64,000 bases of DNA from Haliscomenobacter sp965225875 (GCF_965225875.1 NZ_CBDDBS010000003.1:2852001-2916000), one strand, 5' to 3'. Numbered from the stretch's first letter, positions 35,129 to 43,695 are shown. The notes: generated by a model from the letters alone, not told the origin. Numbers and translations are program-made.

Positions 35129-35956
35129 TCACCAAGAAGTAGCTCGTTTTTTCATCGCTTCTGAGGTCTCATGCCCCAGGTAATAATCAATGCCCCGGTG
35201 AGCAACATACAAAATAGGCGTAAGACAGAGTGCCATCAAAAATTTGTAGGAGTACTGAATGGTGGCTACTGCAAACAGCTGGTTCCAGGTCCAGGGTTCT
35301 ACATTGCCTACCAATTCCGGTCCCCATTTAAACGCAATACAGAGCACCACCATGCTATCAAAAAACTGGGAAACAACCGTTGACCCAGTGGCCCGCAGCC
35401 AGATGTTTTTTTCCCCAGTCCATTTTTTGATCCGATGAAAAATGAGCACATCGGTCAACTGGCCAATGGTAAAAGCGGTAAGTGAACCAATGATGATCAA
35501 CATTCCCTGCCCCAGAATAACACTAAAGGCATTTTGCATATTGGGCACTCCTCGTGTGGCATTTTGCTCCAACCACCATTCAGCGGGCACCAGGTTTATT
35601 GAAGCAAAAATCATGATAAAAGCATAAGAAATAAGTCCAATCGCTAGAAAGGACAACAACTGGACACCCCGTTTGCCGTAATATTCATTGATGATGTCGG
35701 TCATGATAAACACGACCGGCCATAGCAAGACTCCAGCCGAAAATTGCAGGGCACCTTTTTGGCCAAATAAATTAAAATTGAAGGGTTCGATTCCCAGGGT
35801 GTTTTCAAGGGCGAATATTTTCACACCGATGAATTCTGCCACCAGTGCATTGGCAACAAAAAAACCACCCAAAATGATAAACAGGCGAGAGGAACGATTG
35901 GTGATTACATCCACTGCATCAAGCTTTAAATGATCATTGCACAATAAAATGCCCAA
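35129..35956 (-). CDS. yhhQ: Queuosine precursor transporter (YhhQ/VUT family)
   Basis: A membrane protein of up to 275 residues with about six hydrophobic segments (first at about 28-45, LFIILGGFFVANALVAEFIG). The family imports the queuosine precursors preQ0 and preQ1. Typical words are WPVVFIMTDIINEYYGKRGVQ, TIGQLTDVLIFHRIKKWTG and RATGSTVVSQFFDSM. There is no ATG before the first membrane segment: the frame opens with TTG at 35956, and a GTG at about 35914 is another candidate. It lies 46 bases downstream... in transcription order after queD on the same strand, so the two form a queuosine-related pair. Confidence 0.85.
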   Translation of the reverse strand: MGILLCNDHLKLDAVDVITNRSSRLFIILGGFFVANALVAEFIGVKIFALENTLGIEPFNFNLFGQKGALQFSAGVLLWPVVFIMTDIINEYYGKRGVQLLSFLAIGLISYAFIMIFASINLVPAEWWLEQNATRGVPNMQNAFSVILGQGMLIIIGSLTAFTIGQLTDVLIFHRIKKWTGEKNIWLRATGSTVVSQFFDSMVVLCIAFKWGPELVGNVEPWTWNQLFAVATIQYSYKFLMALCLTPILYVAHRGIDYYLGHETSEAMKKRATSW

Positions 35957-36002
35957 TTCGCCTCTAAAGTTTACTCACTTTGTTTTAATTCAACAAATTT
36001 CA

Positions 36003-36359
36003 CTATTGGCCGTAATAAATCACCCCAGTGGTTGGGGTTTCTTTTACTTCAATTGATTTAAGTTGAGCCAATTTAGGTTTGAGACGATCCCAAATCCATA
36101 CGGCAATCACTTCCGCGGTTGGGTTCTCCAAGCCCGGAATATCATTGAGCATTTTGTGGTCCAGGATTTTTTCCAGCGGCTTCCAGGCATTTTTTACGTC
36201 GGCGAAGTCAACCACCCAACCCAAATGTGGATCTAAAGGCCCCTCCAAAAGGATCTTTACATAATAGGTATGCCCATGCATGTGTGCACACTTATGTCCG
36301 GCGGGTACATTGGGCAAAAAATGGGCTGCATCAAAGCTGAATTCCTTGTACAATTCCAT
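36003..36359 (-). CDS. queD: 6-carboxy-5,6,7,8-tetrahydropterin synthase (QueD)
   Basis: A 118-residue enzyme of the PTPS/QueD family, which turns dihydroneopterin triphosphate into 6-carboxy-tetrahydropterin on the way to preQ0 and queuosine. Zinc ligands His13 (DAAHFLP), His28 and His30 (HMHGHTY) and the catalytic Cys24 (HKCAH) are in place, and the pterin-anchoring Glu lies in the VKETPTTG block at the end. Length is normal. The queuosine precursor transporter gene follows 46 bases downstream on the same strand, so the two are likely cotranscribed. Other de novo genes (queC, queE) are not in this window. Confidence 0.95.
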   Translation of the reverse strand: MELYKEFSFDAAHFLPNVPAGHKCAHMHGHTYYVKILLEGPLDPHLGWVVDFADVKNAWKPLEKILDHKMLNDIPGLENPTAEVIAVWIWDRLKPKLAQLKSIEVKETPTTGVIYYGQ

Positions 36360-36392
36360 GTTTGGATTTTTTGAGGCGCAAAGATAGAAAAT

Positions 36393-36475
36393 AGCTATCA
36401 GCAGTCAGCTATCAGCAGTCAGCAAAACGGATTGCTGGTTACTCATTGCTGATAGCTCATTGCTGACTGCTGATC
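36393..36475. repeat. Heptamer-based inverted repeat
   Basis: Left arm: alternating heptamers AGCTATC and AGCAGTC, each twice (36393-36420), followed by AGC. Right arm: the inverted words GCTGATAGCT and GCTGACTGCTGAT (about 36446-36474). The centre is a 20-base spacer. The right end lies 4 bases from the stop codon of the minus-strand gene at 36479. The whole can form a long hairpin. Confidence 0.75.
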
Positions 36476-36478
36476 GCC

Positions 36479-38557
36479 CTAAAACACATATTTAATCTGA
36501 GCACTCAGCTGGGTTCTTCGAGGCCCGTTGATCAATTCCAGACCACTTCCGATCTCCGTTTGATTGGACCAGAAGGTTTGGGCAAAACGGGCTTCTATCG
36601 TCAGCGCAGATACCGGTCGATACCGTAAGTTCAGGTACACCCGTGAGCCCCGATTGTAATAAGGTGGAATGGAAAAGGTGTTGAGCAGGTCGTTTTCGTA
36701 GTAATAAAAACGCACATTGTAACTATCGGTATCAAACAGGGCAAAACGAGTATTGAATGACAGTGGAAAGCCAATCGGCTGAACAATTACATCCTGCAAT
36801 ACCGCAAATCCAAATTCTTTCGCCCCGACACCATCATCCCAATACCCCCAATCGGCGCGGGTGCGCAACTCCATGGCTTTACTCACCTGGTTGCTGATGT
36901 AGGTACGCAATTGTATCAGTCTGGTGGGGGCTAGCACATTATAGGCAGTTTCGTTGCCGAAGGCGTTTTCCTCCTTGTTTTCCTGACGCAACTCTACAAA
37001 GGCCCGCATCCGGCGGCGTTTTTCATAAGTCAGGCGCAATCGCCATTCGGTGCCACGGGAGGGTGCATCTACCTGAAAGCGCAACCAGGGGTGCCGCCAC
37101 ACATCGTAATAGGCATTAACCGTCCAGCCAGTGCGAGGTCGGACTTCCAAACCCATGTACATCCCTTCTTCGTTGCGCCCTCCATCGGTTTCCCCAAAAG
37201 CGGCTGCGCCCAGCGCCTGGAAATTGCGTGGGTAACGGCGGTAAACCAAGGCCGCATCCATTTTCCGATCCAGGGTCATCAGCAAGCCATTTAAAGTGGA
37301 GATGGCTCCATTGTCGCTCCAGGCGGTTTCTCCAAAAGCATTCAAATTGCCCCAACGAGCCGAATAATCAACACTGGTGTTAAATAGGGATTGCCCTTGA
37401 AAGTAAAAACGGTTGTAGGGCTGTGGATTGAGGGTCAAAGCTCGATCAAAGCGATGGTACACGCTGTTGATTCCCAGCCGGTAAGATCCACTATGGTATT
37501 GTAGCGACAAGCCACTGATGTTCTGGCGCACACTGTTTTTGTCTTCAATTTCACGGGCAGTCCGATGAAATCCTGCGTCGATGAAGGAACTGAAGCTAGC
37601 CACTTCCTCATCCAGGGTATCAACACCATTGACATTACCATCACGCAAGCGACTGGAATAAAAAGCGGTTGCCTCCAATTTGTCGCTCAGGGCATAACTA
37701 ATCCCCACTCCACGCAGGTAATTGGCTTCATTGGCTGAGGCATAAGGGCGCAGGTTGCGCGCGTTGCGTTTGACCAAAGTAGACGCCGCATTTTTTCCCG
37801 TGCTGAATCCCGAAAACAAAATCAAACCTTGTCCAAAACTGGCATTAAAATCCCCCAGGGCCAATGCTTTTAGTTTTTTGCGGTAGTTGTTCAGGAAAAA
37901 ATGCGCTGAATAAAAATCAAAACCCTGGCGATTGTTTTCTTTAAAAAAAGCCTCACCTCGATCCTTTTCAGCGGTGATTCCAAAACTCAAACGATTGTAA
38001 TAAGTATGCCGCCAGCGGACAAACAACTGGTTGGGGTCACCCCGGTAAGACTGGTCAGACTCTGGATTGGCATAACCTGCCTGTTTTTCCAATACTCGGG
38101 ACCAACGCATTTGAGCCTCATTCCGGCCATCGCCGATCATTTCCAGGATGGAAGCCTGGAAATCATCCAAATCCCCCCCAGTAGTCAGGTAAGGAATAAT
38201 GCGGCGAATGAGCGCTAAATCAAAACCAGGAATGACCTGCAATTCATACAAAGCCAGAAGCGGCCCCGCGGTTTTACGGTATTGTAAAAGGTTATTGATT
38301 TGTATGTCATTCAACAAACCCAGTTCACGCAAATCAGCTTCATCACAACGATTGATGTTAAGCGGGCGTTTTTGAAATGTAGCCAAAAGATCGAACTGCC
38401 CATTCAAATCAAAATCGCCTGATTCAGCTCCACTATTTTGCAAAAAATCTTCCAGCAAGTCTGTTGGCACAGGATCTACGATTATACTGTCTGGCCGCTG
38501 GGCGATCGACAATAGCGATACCATCAATAAAAAAGGTAAAATAAGTATACTGCGCAT
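36479..38557 (-). CDS. Helix-hairpin-helix protein with outer-membrane barrel-like C-terminal part
   Basis: A 692-residue exported protein. Signal peptide about 1-20 (MRSILILPFLLMVSLLSIAQ). Residues about 55-130 contain a ComEA-type helix-hairpin-helix region (PLNINRCDEADLRELGLLND, then LYELQVIPGFDLALIRRI). From about 150 onward the sequence is rich in alternating aromatic and polar strands ending in QIKYVF, typical of a Bacteroidota outer membrane barrel. Such two-part proteins are common and uncharacterised in this phylum; a role in DNA handling at the envelope is suggested only by the HhH motif. ATG at 38557 is preferred over an upstream TTG. A heptamer-type repeat abuts its 3' end. Confidence 0.75.
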   Translation of the reverse strand: MRSILILPFLLMVSLLSIAQRPDSIIVDPVPTDLLEDFLQNSGAESGDFDLNGQFDLLATFQKRPLNINRCDEADLRELGLLNDIQINNLLQYRKTAGPLLALYELQVIPGFDLALIRRIIPYLTTGGDLDDFQASILEMIGDGRNEAQMRWSRVLEKQAGYANPESDQSYRGDPNQLFVRWRHTYYNRLSFGITAEKDRGEAFFKENNRQGFDFYSAHFFLNNYRKKLKALALGDFNASFGQGLILFSGFSTGKNAASTLVKRNARNLRPYASANEANYLRGVGISYALSDKLEATAFYSSRLRDGNVNGVDTLDEEVASFSSFIDAGFHRTAREIEDKNSVRQNISGLSLQYHSGSYRLGINSVYHRFDRALTLNPQPYNRFYFQGQSLFNTSVDYSARWGNLNAFGETAWSDNGAISTLNGLLMTLDRKMDAALVYRRYPRNFQALGAAAFGETDGGRNEEGMYMGLEVRPRTGWTVNAYYDVWRHPWLRFQVDAPSRGTEWRLRLTYEKRRRMRAFVELRQENKEENAFGNETAYNVLAPTRLIQLRTYISNQVSKAMELRTRADWGYWDDGVGAKEFGFAVLQDVIVQPIGFPLSFNTRFALFDTDSYNVRFYYYENDLLNTFSIPPYYNRGSRVYLNLRYRPVSALTIEARFAQTFWSNQTEIGSGLELINGPRRTQLSAQIKYVF

Positions 38558-39143
38558 AGTGAGTAGCAATGATGAGCTATCCTGCGAAGATAAAGTAAGC
38601 AGTTTAAGTTCAGACTATAATCCGAATGAAAAGAGATTTTTAGTCCAATCAGGGGTAAAAAGCAAATTTTTTACGCTGAATCGACTTATTTTTAATAAAA
38701 AAACAAGCCATTAAGGACACTTGGACATAAAGGCATAAATCAAATTTAAACAATTGCAAATCAAATAATTAATACTCACAATCACCCCATAATAGTGCGC
38801 TAGCCATCACATTGAAAGCAAAAAATAAATAGTATGGGCCCGGCACAGCAAGTACTTTTACATTATCAAATGAAGCCAAGGTCAACTGACCAGAACCAAA
38901 CAAGCAAATAAGCGCTACTCAACAAACCCCGCCTGCCCTTAGCCAAATTACCACTTTAAAAATAATCATTGATTGAACTTTCACTTGTGTGGGCAAGTGC
39001 TACCAATTCAAACAATGAAATTTCACTTCAATCCGGCAGAAAGAAGTGGCTCATCGTTAGCAATGACTTTGAGTGTCAAGGCCGGATTTTCAACTAAAGC
39101 AATTTTTCTTTTGATTGATTGACCCAATCAGGTCGAGCACAAA

Positions 39144-39218
39144 AACAAAAAAGGCCTCCGAGATTTGTGGGAATCTGGAAGCCTGCGAAAGAAAACGGTA
39201 ATCCATTTTCAACTAAAG
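39144..39218 (-). ncRNA. Candidate small RNA (about 75 nt)
   Basis: A complete minus-strand transcription unit without an open frame. The promoter (39224-39254) is an exact TTG-N20-TACCTTTG match, giving a start near 39218. About 35 bases later an intrinsic terminator begins: AGGCTTCC-AGATT pairs with AATCT-C-GGAGGCCT (one bulged C, one G.T pair) around a 6-base loop, followed by TTTTTTGTTTTTG. The predicted RNA is about 75 nt. No known family recognised; a trans-acting regulator is one possibility. Conservation was not tested. Confidence 0.5.
39145..39184 (-). terminator. Intrinsic terminator of the candidate small RNA
   Basis: On the minus strand a 13-bp stem with a single bulge and a CCCACA loop is followed directly by six T and, after a G, five more T. 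There is no protein gene immediately upstream of it on this strand, so it must end a non-coding or very short transcript. Confidence 0.65.
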
Positions 39219-39223
39219 CTGAG

Positions 39224-39254
39224 CAAAGGTAAAACATCTTGCGCATTTTCTCAA
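39224..39254 (-). promoter_or_regulatory. Promoter of the candidate small RNA
   Basis: Minus strand: TTG at 39252-39254, 20-base spacer, TACCTTTG at 39224-39231. Both boxes and the spacing fit the Bacteroidota consensus. Confidence 0.6.
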
Positions 39255-39397
39255 ATGATTTTTGAGAGGATGAGAATGGATTATCATCATACCCACTAAG
39301 ATTCGCCACAGAAGTGGTGAGCATTAATGGGTTAGCACAATCTCCAATTGTGCCAAAATGTTGGTTTGTTCTTTCTCTAACCCTCAAATATCTGAAC

Positions 39398-40519
39398 ATG
39401 AGAATTTTTTACAGTGCAGTATGTCTATTTGTGTTTGTTTCTCTCGCAAACATTTCTTTTGCTCAAGACGATGTGTTACAAGAGTCATTGGTTTCGCGCT
39501 TCAAGCAGCGCTGGAGCAAGCAGGATTCAGTTCCTGAGTCTCCACTTGTCATCAGAGGTGCAGTAGATGCTTATTTCCTAGCAGGAAAGGCACCACTACC
39601 AACCAGCTTTACAGGTGGAACGAATAACTCTTTTTCACTGGGCATGGCTAACGTGATTTTATCCAAAGAGGGTAAAGTGGGGTTTGTAGCTGACCTTGCC
39701 TTCGGTCCACGTGCTGAAGGGGCTAACGGCGGTTTTGATGCAGATGGCAAAGTAACGACTTTGACTGCGATCAAACAGCTATACGTTACTTATGCTCCAT
39801 TCGAAGCATTGAAGTTTACCCTGGGTAACTTCAGTACTTTCTATGGGTATGAATTGATTGATGCTCCTTTGAATGTCAATTACAGCACGTCTTACTTGTT
39901 TTCTTATGGTCCGTTCTTCCACACAGGTGTGAAAGCCAACGTAGCCTTATCTGACAAGTTTGGAGCAATGATTGGGGTATTTGGTGACACAGATACCAAA
40001 ATTGATGTGGTAAAAGGCCAACATCTTGGTGCGCAGTTATCTTATGTAAATGGTAACTTTTCCACCTACTTGAACTATTTGGGTGGCCGCTTCGCCGAAG
40101 AAACAGAAGATTCTCCCGAAATTATGAGCAACCAATTTGACATCACTGCCTCTTTCCAGGCAACTGAAAAATTCGGACTCGGTTTCAACGCAGCAATGCG
40201 TACTTTGTCTTCTGATAGTGATGGCGATGCCAGCTGGTCTGGTGCAGCATTGTATGCTAAGTATGCTTTCAGCGATTCCTTCCTTTTTGGGGTACGTGCT
40301 GAAACCATCGATGATAAAGATGGCTTCCTTTTCGGAGAAGAAGACAATAACATCTTTGCGCTGACCCTTTCAGGTAATGTTACGATTGCAAAAAACTTGC
40401 GTTTGATTCCTGAATTGCGTTTCGATTCTGCTAAAGCCACTGGCACCTTTACCTCATACAGCGATGAGGCACTGAAAGCAAATTCAGTATTCCTCTTAGC
40501 CGCAGTGTATAGCTTCTAA
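39398..40519 (+). CDS. OmpL-like beta-barrel porin
   Basis: A 373-residue outer membrane porin. Signal peptide about 1-22 (VFVSLANISFAQ). The family signature of OmpL-like barrels is visible: VIRGAVDAYFLAGKAP near the start, SLGMANVILSKEGKVGFVADLAFGPRA, then KQLYVTYAPFEALKFTLGNFSTFYGYE and NYSTSYLFSYGPFFHTGVK. The last residues LLAAVYSF end in Phe, as expected for a barrel. ATG at 39398 gives the signal peptide. Glutamine synthetase follows after a terminator-like hairpin; porins of this type are often found near nitrogen-assimilation genes, which suggests small nitrogen compounds as cargo, but this is inference. Confidence 0.82.
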   Translation: MRIFYSAVCLFVFVSLANISFAQDDVLQESLVSRFKQRWSKQDSVPESPLVIRGAVDAYFLAGKAPLPTSFTGGTNNSFSLGMANVILSKEGKVGFVADLAFGPRAEGANGGFDADGKVTTLTAIKQLYVTYAPFEALKFTLGNFSTFYGYELIDAPLNVNYSTSYLFSYGPFFHTGVKANVALSDKFGAMIGVFGDTDTKIDVVKGQHLGAQLSYVNGNFSTYLNYLGGRFAEETEDSPEIMSNQFDITASFQATEKFGLGFNAAMRTLSSDSDGDASWSGAALYAKYAFSDSFLFGVRAETIDDKDGFLFGEEDNNIFALTLSGNVTIAKNLRLIPELRFDSAKATGTFTSYSDEALKANSVFLLAAVYSF

Positions 40520-40540
40520 CTCAAAACACGAGATAGAGAT

Positions 40541-40590
40541 AGAGTGCTCAAACCTGCCTTCTGCAGTATTTGGGCACTCTGCCTTTTCAC
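40541..40590 (+). terminator. Terminator between porin and glutamine synthetase genes
   Basis: AGAGTGCTCAAA (40541-40552) pairs with TTTGGGCACTCT (40569-40580) through 12 bp with one G.T pair; GCCTTTTC follows. It lies 20 bases after the porin stop and 34 bases before the glutamine synthetase start, so it may be a full terminator or an attenuator that lowers readthrough. Confidence 0.7.
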
Positions 40591-40623
40591 CTTAAACACA
40601 AATTTTTTAAACTAAAAGCAATC

Positions 40624-41634
40624 ATGGCAAAAGCAAAACTAGAGTACATTTGGTTGGATGGCTATCAACCTATGCAAAGCTTGCGCAGTAAAACAAAGAT
40701 TGTTGATGATTTTAGCGGAAAACTGGAAGATTGCCCAATGTGGTCTTTCGACGGTAGCTCTACTGAGCAAGCTCCAGGTAACTCCTCCGACTGTCTGCTG
40801 AAACCAGTTGCCTTGTATCCCGATCCGGCTCGCAAAAATGGCTGGTTGGTCATGACCGAAGTACTGAGCGCCGATGGCACTGCTCACCCATCCAACGGTC
40901 GTGCAATGATCGAAGATGACGACAACGACTTCTGGTTTGGTTTCGAACAAGAATATTTCCTTTGGGATCCTGCCACTGGCAAACCGCTGGGCTTCCCAGA
41001 AAATGGTTACCCAGCACCACAGGGTCCATACTATTGCTCCGTTGGTTATGGCAAGGCTTATGGCCGCGAAATCATTGAAGAGCATTTGGATATCTGCCTT
41101 GAAGCTGGCCTGAACGTTGAGGGGATCAACGCAGAGGTGGCCACTGGCCAATGGGAGTTCCAGATTTTTGCCAAAGGTGCTAAATCTGCTGGTGATCAAA
41201 TTTGGGTTGCTCGTTATTTGCTCGAGCGCGTTGGTGAACAACACGGCGTTTCCATCGAGTGGCATTGCAAGCCTGTAAAAGGTGACTGGAATGGCTCTGG
41301 TATGCACGCCAACTTCTCCAATACCCTCTTGCGTACCGCAGGAAGTAAAGAAACATACGAAAAAATTCTTGAGTCTTTCCGTCCAGTTATCGCCGAACAC
41401 ATCGCTGTTTATGGCCCAGATAACCACCTGCGTTTGACAGGTAAGCACGAAACTCAAGCCATTGATACCTTCAGCTATGGTGTTTCCGACCGTGGTGCTT
41501 CAATCCGCATCCCTGTTGTTACCGTTGAAAAAGGCTGGAAAGGTTATTTGGAAGATCGTCGTCCAAACTCTGCTGCAGATCCATACAAAGTGGCTGCACG
41601 GATCATCAAGACGGTCAAATCTGCTTCGCTCTAG
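40624..41634 (+). CDS. glnII: Glutamine synthetase, GSII (eukaryotic-like) type
   Basis: A 336-residue glutamine synthetase of the short, eukaryotic-like type II. It makes glutamine from glutamate, ammonia and ATP. The motifs are DGSSTEQAPGNSSDCLLKPVA (N-terminal beta-grasp to core), FGFEQEYFLWD (metal Glu residues), GLNVEGINAEVATGQWEFQI, GSGMHANFS, NHLRLTGKHET and DRGASIRIP, VEDRRPNSAADPY-type end (LEDRRPNSAADPY). ATG at 40624 is used because the protein starts with MAKAKLEYIWLDGYQP; the frame is open 54 bases further upstream across the terminator. A strong terminator follows. Codon use is biased, so it is likely highly expressed. Confidence 0.95.
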   Translation: MAKAKLEYIWLDGYQPMQSLRSKTKIVDDFSGKLEDCPMWSFDGSSTEQAPGNSSDCLLKPVALYPDPARKNGWLVMTEVLSADGTAHPSNGRAMIEDDDNDFWFGFEQEYFLWDPATGKPLGFPENGYPAPQGPYYCSVGYGKAYGREIIEEHLDICLEAGLNVEGINAEVATGQWEFQIFAKGAKSAGDQIWVARYLLERVGEQHGVSIEWHCKPVKGDWNGSGMHANFSNTLLRTAGSKETYEKILESFRPVIAEHIAVYGPDNHLRLTGKHETQAIDTFSYGVSDRGASIRIPVVTVEKGWKGYLEDRRPNSAADPYKVAARIIKTVKSASL

Positions 41635-41660
41635 TTCCTGCATAGACATATGCCAACTAG

Positions 41661-41697
41661 CCCGCTTTGGTTCGCCGGAGCGGGTTTCTTTTTTTTA
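41661..41697 (+). terminator. Intrinsic terminator after glutamine synthetase
   Basis: CCCGCT (41661-41666) pairs with AGCGGG (41679-41684), with further pairing in the loop (CCGG/TTGG region), followed by TTTCTTTTTTTT. Position 27 bases after the stop. Confidence 0.85.
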
Positions 41698-41710
41698 GCG
41701 AAGCTATAGC

Positions 41711-42718
41711 TCAAACTGAGCTCCGAACTACCAATTCGGGTTTAAAAATCCGCGTTTGTAATTTGAAATCCTTATCCGGCGATTCGATGTTTTCGAGCAA
41801 AATCCGGGCCGTTTCCTGCCCCATTTCATAAGATTGTTGGCTGATGGTGGTGAGGGGAGGTTCGAGTAAAGGGCCGACAGCAAGATTGGTGAATCCAATG
41901 AGTGCCAAATCCCGGGGGATTTTCAGGTTCAACTCCCGGGCAGCTTTAAGTACCCCCAAGGCAACATAATCACTCACTGCAAAAATGGCATCAGGGGGCT
42001 GGGGTAAGCTCAACAAATCCAGCGCCGTTTGATGGCTATCCTCCATCCGAAAAGTAGTGTGTACCAAGTATTCCGGACGAAGTTCCATTTGAGCATCCCG
42101 CAGAGCGGCTTTGAATCCCTGCATGCGCAAACGGGTTAATTTGAGGGTGGAGGGCCCAGCAATATGGGCAATGCGCTGCCGACCACTCTTGATCAAAAAC
42201 TCACCTGCCTTATACCCACCTTCGAAATTATCGTTAATGATTTTATGGCCATATACCTGATCATTGGCCCGATCGAACATGGCCAGCGGGATGTCCAGGT
42301 CTTTGAGCATATTGAGGTGTTTAAAATCCTGGGTGGAACTGCCTATCGAGATGGCAACCCCATCAACCCTTGCCCCAATCAATTGATCGATGATTTTTAC
42401 TTCCCGCTCATAGATGTTTTGTGATTGGAAGATCATTACGTTATAGCCTTGCTGGTAAGCTACATTTTCCAGCCCATTGATGATTTCTGAAAAAAACTGA
42501 TTGTCAATCTCAGGCACCACCAATCCAATGGTATGGGTTCGTTTTTTCAATAAACCAATGGCGTGGGAGCTGGGTCGGTAGTTCAATTGTTCCGCCAGCT
42601 CCAGCACCTTTTGTTTGGTTTCAGGTTTTACGTCATATCGATTGTGCAATGCCCGCGATACCGTGGCAACCGAGATGTTGAGCATCCGGGCAATGTCCTT
42701 TATACTCACTTGCGGCAT
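41711..42718 (-). CDS. LacI-family transcriptional regulator
   Basis: A 335-residue regulator. The N-terminal helix-turn-helix and hinge are typical: VSIKDIARMLNISVATVSRALHNR, then YRPSSHAIGLLKKRTHTIGLVVP. The rest is a periplasmic-binding-protein-like effector domain (FFSEIINGLENVAYQQGYNVMIF, PLAMFDRANDQV, AIFAVSDYVALGVLKA, GFTNLAVGPLLEPPLTTI). The family binds palindromic operators and responds to sugars or nucleosides. A perfect 12-base palindrome of the LacI-operator kind lies 185 bases upstream. No sugar-use genes are next to it, so its targets are elsewhere or it mainly controls itself and the divergent sigma-factor gene. Confidence 0.95.
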   Translation of the reverse strand: MPQVSIKDIARMLNISVATVSRALHNRYDVKPETKQKVLELAEQLNYRPSSHAIGLLKKRTHTIGLVVPEIDNQFFSEIINGLENVAYQQGYNVMIFQSQNIYEREVKIIDQLIGARVDGVAISIGSSTQDFKHLNMLKDLDIPLAMFDRANDQVYGHKIINDNFEGGYKAGEFLIKSGRQRIAHIAGPSTLKLTRLRMQGFKAALRDAQMELRPEYLVHTTFRMEDSHQTALDLLSLPQPPDAIFAVSDYVALGVLKAARELNLKIPRDLALIGFTNLAVGPLLEPPLTTISQQSYEMGQETARILLENIESPDKDFKLQTRIFKPELVVRSSV

Positions 42719-42736
42719 GGCTTGGCTTTGATTATG

Positions 42737-42832
42737 GTTGAGGAGTTGAGAGGTTGAGAAGTTGAGTACGTTCTGCGTCTAAGTCGCTCGCGGAAGCCTC
42801 AACTTCTCAACTTTCTCAACCTTCTCAACTTT
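42737..42832. repeat. Octamer-based inverted repeat
   Basis: Left arm: four tandem octamers GTTGAGNN (42737-42768). Right arm: four inverted units CTCAAC with 2-3 base spacers (42798-42832). The centre (30 bases) includes TCGCTCGCGGAAG. It lies 19 bases upstream of the LacI-type gene start, in the divergent region; this is the only element of this kind that does not adjoin a stop codon. Confidence 0.75.
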
Positions 42833-42902
42833 TGTTGATTCTACAATATTACTCAAATTCAGAAAAAGGAGAGGTGTTTTATCCATCTTATCGGAAAGTT
42901 CC

Positions 42903-42914
42903 GTAAACGTTTAC
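42903..42914. promoter_or_regulatory. LacI-type operator
   Basis: GTAAACGTTTAC is a perfect 12-base palindrome with the central CG that LacI/PurR/CcpA-type proteins intercalate. It lies in the divergent region between the LacI-type gene (42718, minus) and the ECF sigma gene (43043, plus), so it probably serves for autoregulation and perhaps for control of the sigma factor. Confidence 0.7.
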
Positions 42915-43042
42915 ATACATTTTTGAAGCTTTTTAATGCCAATTACCAAAACAAATACCATGAATTGAACTAATTTCGAGTATTCTTCAGGGAATGGGGA
43001 GATTTTCCAAATAAACTTCGGAATTCCTAAACCGACTTCATT

Positions 43043-43588
43043 ATGGCTGCACAAAACCACCACATCGAAACGTTGTTCAAGCAAACCTTAGAGCAAGGCG
43101 ATTCGGCCAGTTTTGAGGCCCTTTTTAAAAACCAATACGCACAATTGTGCAGTTTTGCAACCCGCTACCTGCACAGCCCGGAAGCAGCCGAGGAGGCAGT
43201 ATCGGAAGTATTTTACAAAATTTGGAAAAATCGCGCCCAGATCAACATCAAAACCTCCGCAAAATATTACCTCTATGCCAGTGTACGCAACATGGCCATC
43301 GACATACAGCGGCAGTCAAAAAAACAACAACACAACTCAGATGATTGTCTTTACGACCAAGCTTACCCTGGGCCAGATGCTTATGACACCCTGATCGGAC
43401 GAGAGACCCAGCAAAAAATTGACTCTGCAATTTTACGTTTGCCCCCACAATGTCGTACTGTGTTCCAATTGAGTCGCCACGAGGGCCTCAAGTACCAGGA
43501 AATCGCCAACCGCTTAGGCATTTCCATCAAAACGGTAGAAACCCAAATGACCCGAGCACTGAAACAACTGCGAGTAGAAATGTTGTAG
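43043..43588 (+). CDS. ECF-type RNA polymerase sigma-70 factor (Bacteroidota family)
   Basis: A 181-residue ECF sigma factor. Region 2 (about 25-90) reads FEALFKNQYAQLCSFATRYL, then AEEAVSEVFYKIWKNR; region 4 (about 125-178) reads LPPQCRTVFQLSRHEGLKYQ, then EIANRLGISIKTVETQMTRA. This is the Bacteroidota ECF subgroup that usually works with a FecR-type anti-sigma factor and a TonB/SusCD operon. Neither partner is adjacent here: a PspC gene follows 236 bases later. Start ATG at 43043. The divergent region upstream carries a LacI-type operator. Confidence 0.92.
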   Translation: MAAQNHHIETLFKQTLEQGDSASFEALFKNQYAQLCSFATRYLHSPEAAEEAVSEVFYKIWKNRAQINIKTSAKYYLYASVRNMAIDIQRQSKKQQHNSDDCLYDQAYPGPDAYDTLIGRETQQKIDSAILRLPPQCRTVFQLSRHEGLKYQEIANRLGISIKTVETQMTRALKQLRVEML

Positions 43589-43612
43589 CTTACATCTTTA
43601 TTAATTTCCACC

Positions 43613-43695
43613 AAACACAAAGCAGCACATTGAATACAAAGCCTAGTCAACGCCTAACTTTGTGCCCTTTGTGCTGCCTTTGTGTTCTTTGTGCT
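43613..43695. repeat. Inverted repeat of CACAAAG units
   Basis: Left arm (43613-43640) carries AACACAAAGCAGCACA and TACAAAG; the right arm (43658-43695) carries four inverted CTTTGTG units spaced 9-10 bases apart. The element fills most of the gap between the ECF sigma gene and the PspC gene, beginning 25 bases after the sigma stop. Confidence 0.65.

Larger units (their letters stand above)
38558..39397. other. 840-base gene-poor region with a candidate small RNA
   Basis: No frame in this region looks coding. The left part (38570-39060) is AT-rich and featureless except for a degenerate stretch around 38700-38735 (TTAAGGACACTTGGACATAAAGGC) resembling the tandem-unit repeats elsewhere. The right part holds a promoter-plus-terminator unit on the minus strand (39144-39254, separate entries), and upstream sequence for the plus-strand porin gene. 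Confidence 0.5.

Noticed and set aside
39094..39399. Minus-strand open frame of 101 codons
   Set aside because: It runs across the promoter and terminator of the candidate small RNA and has no coding character.
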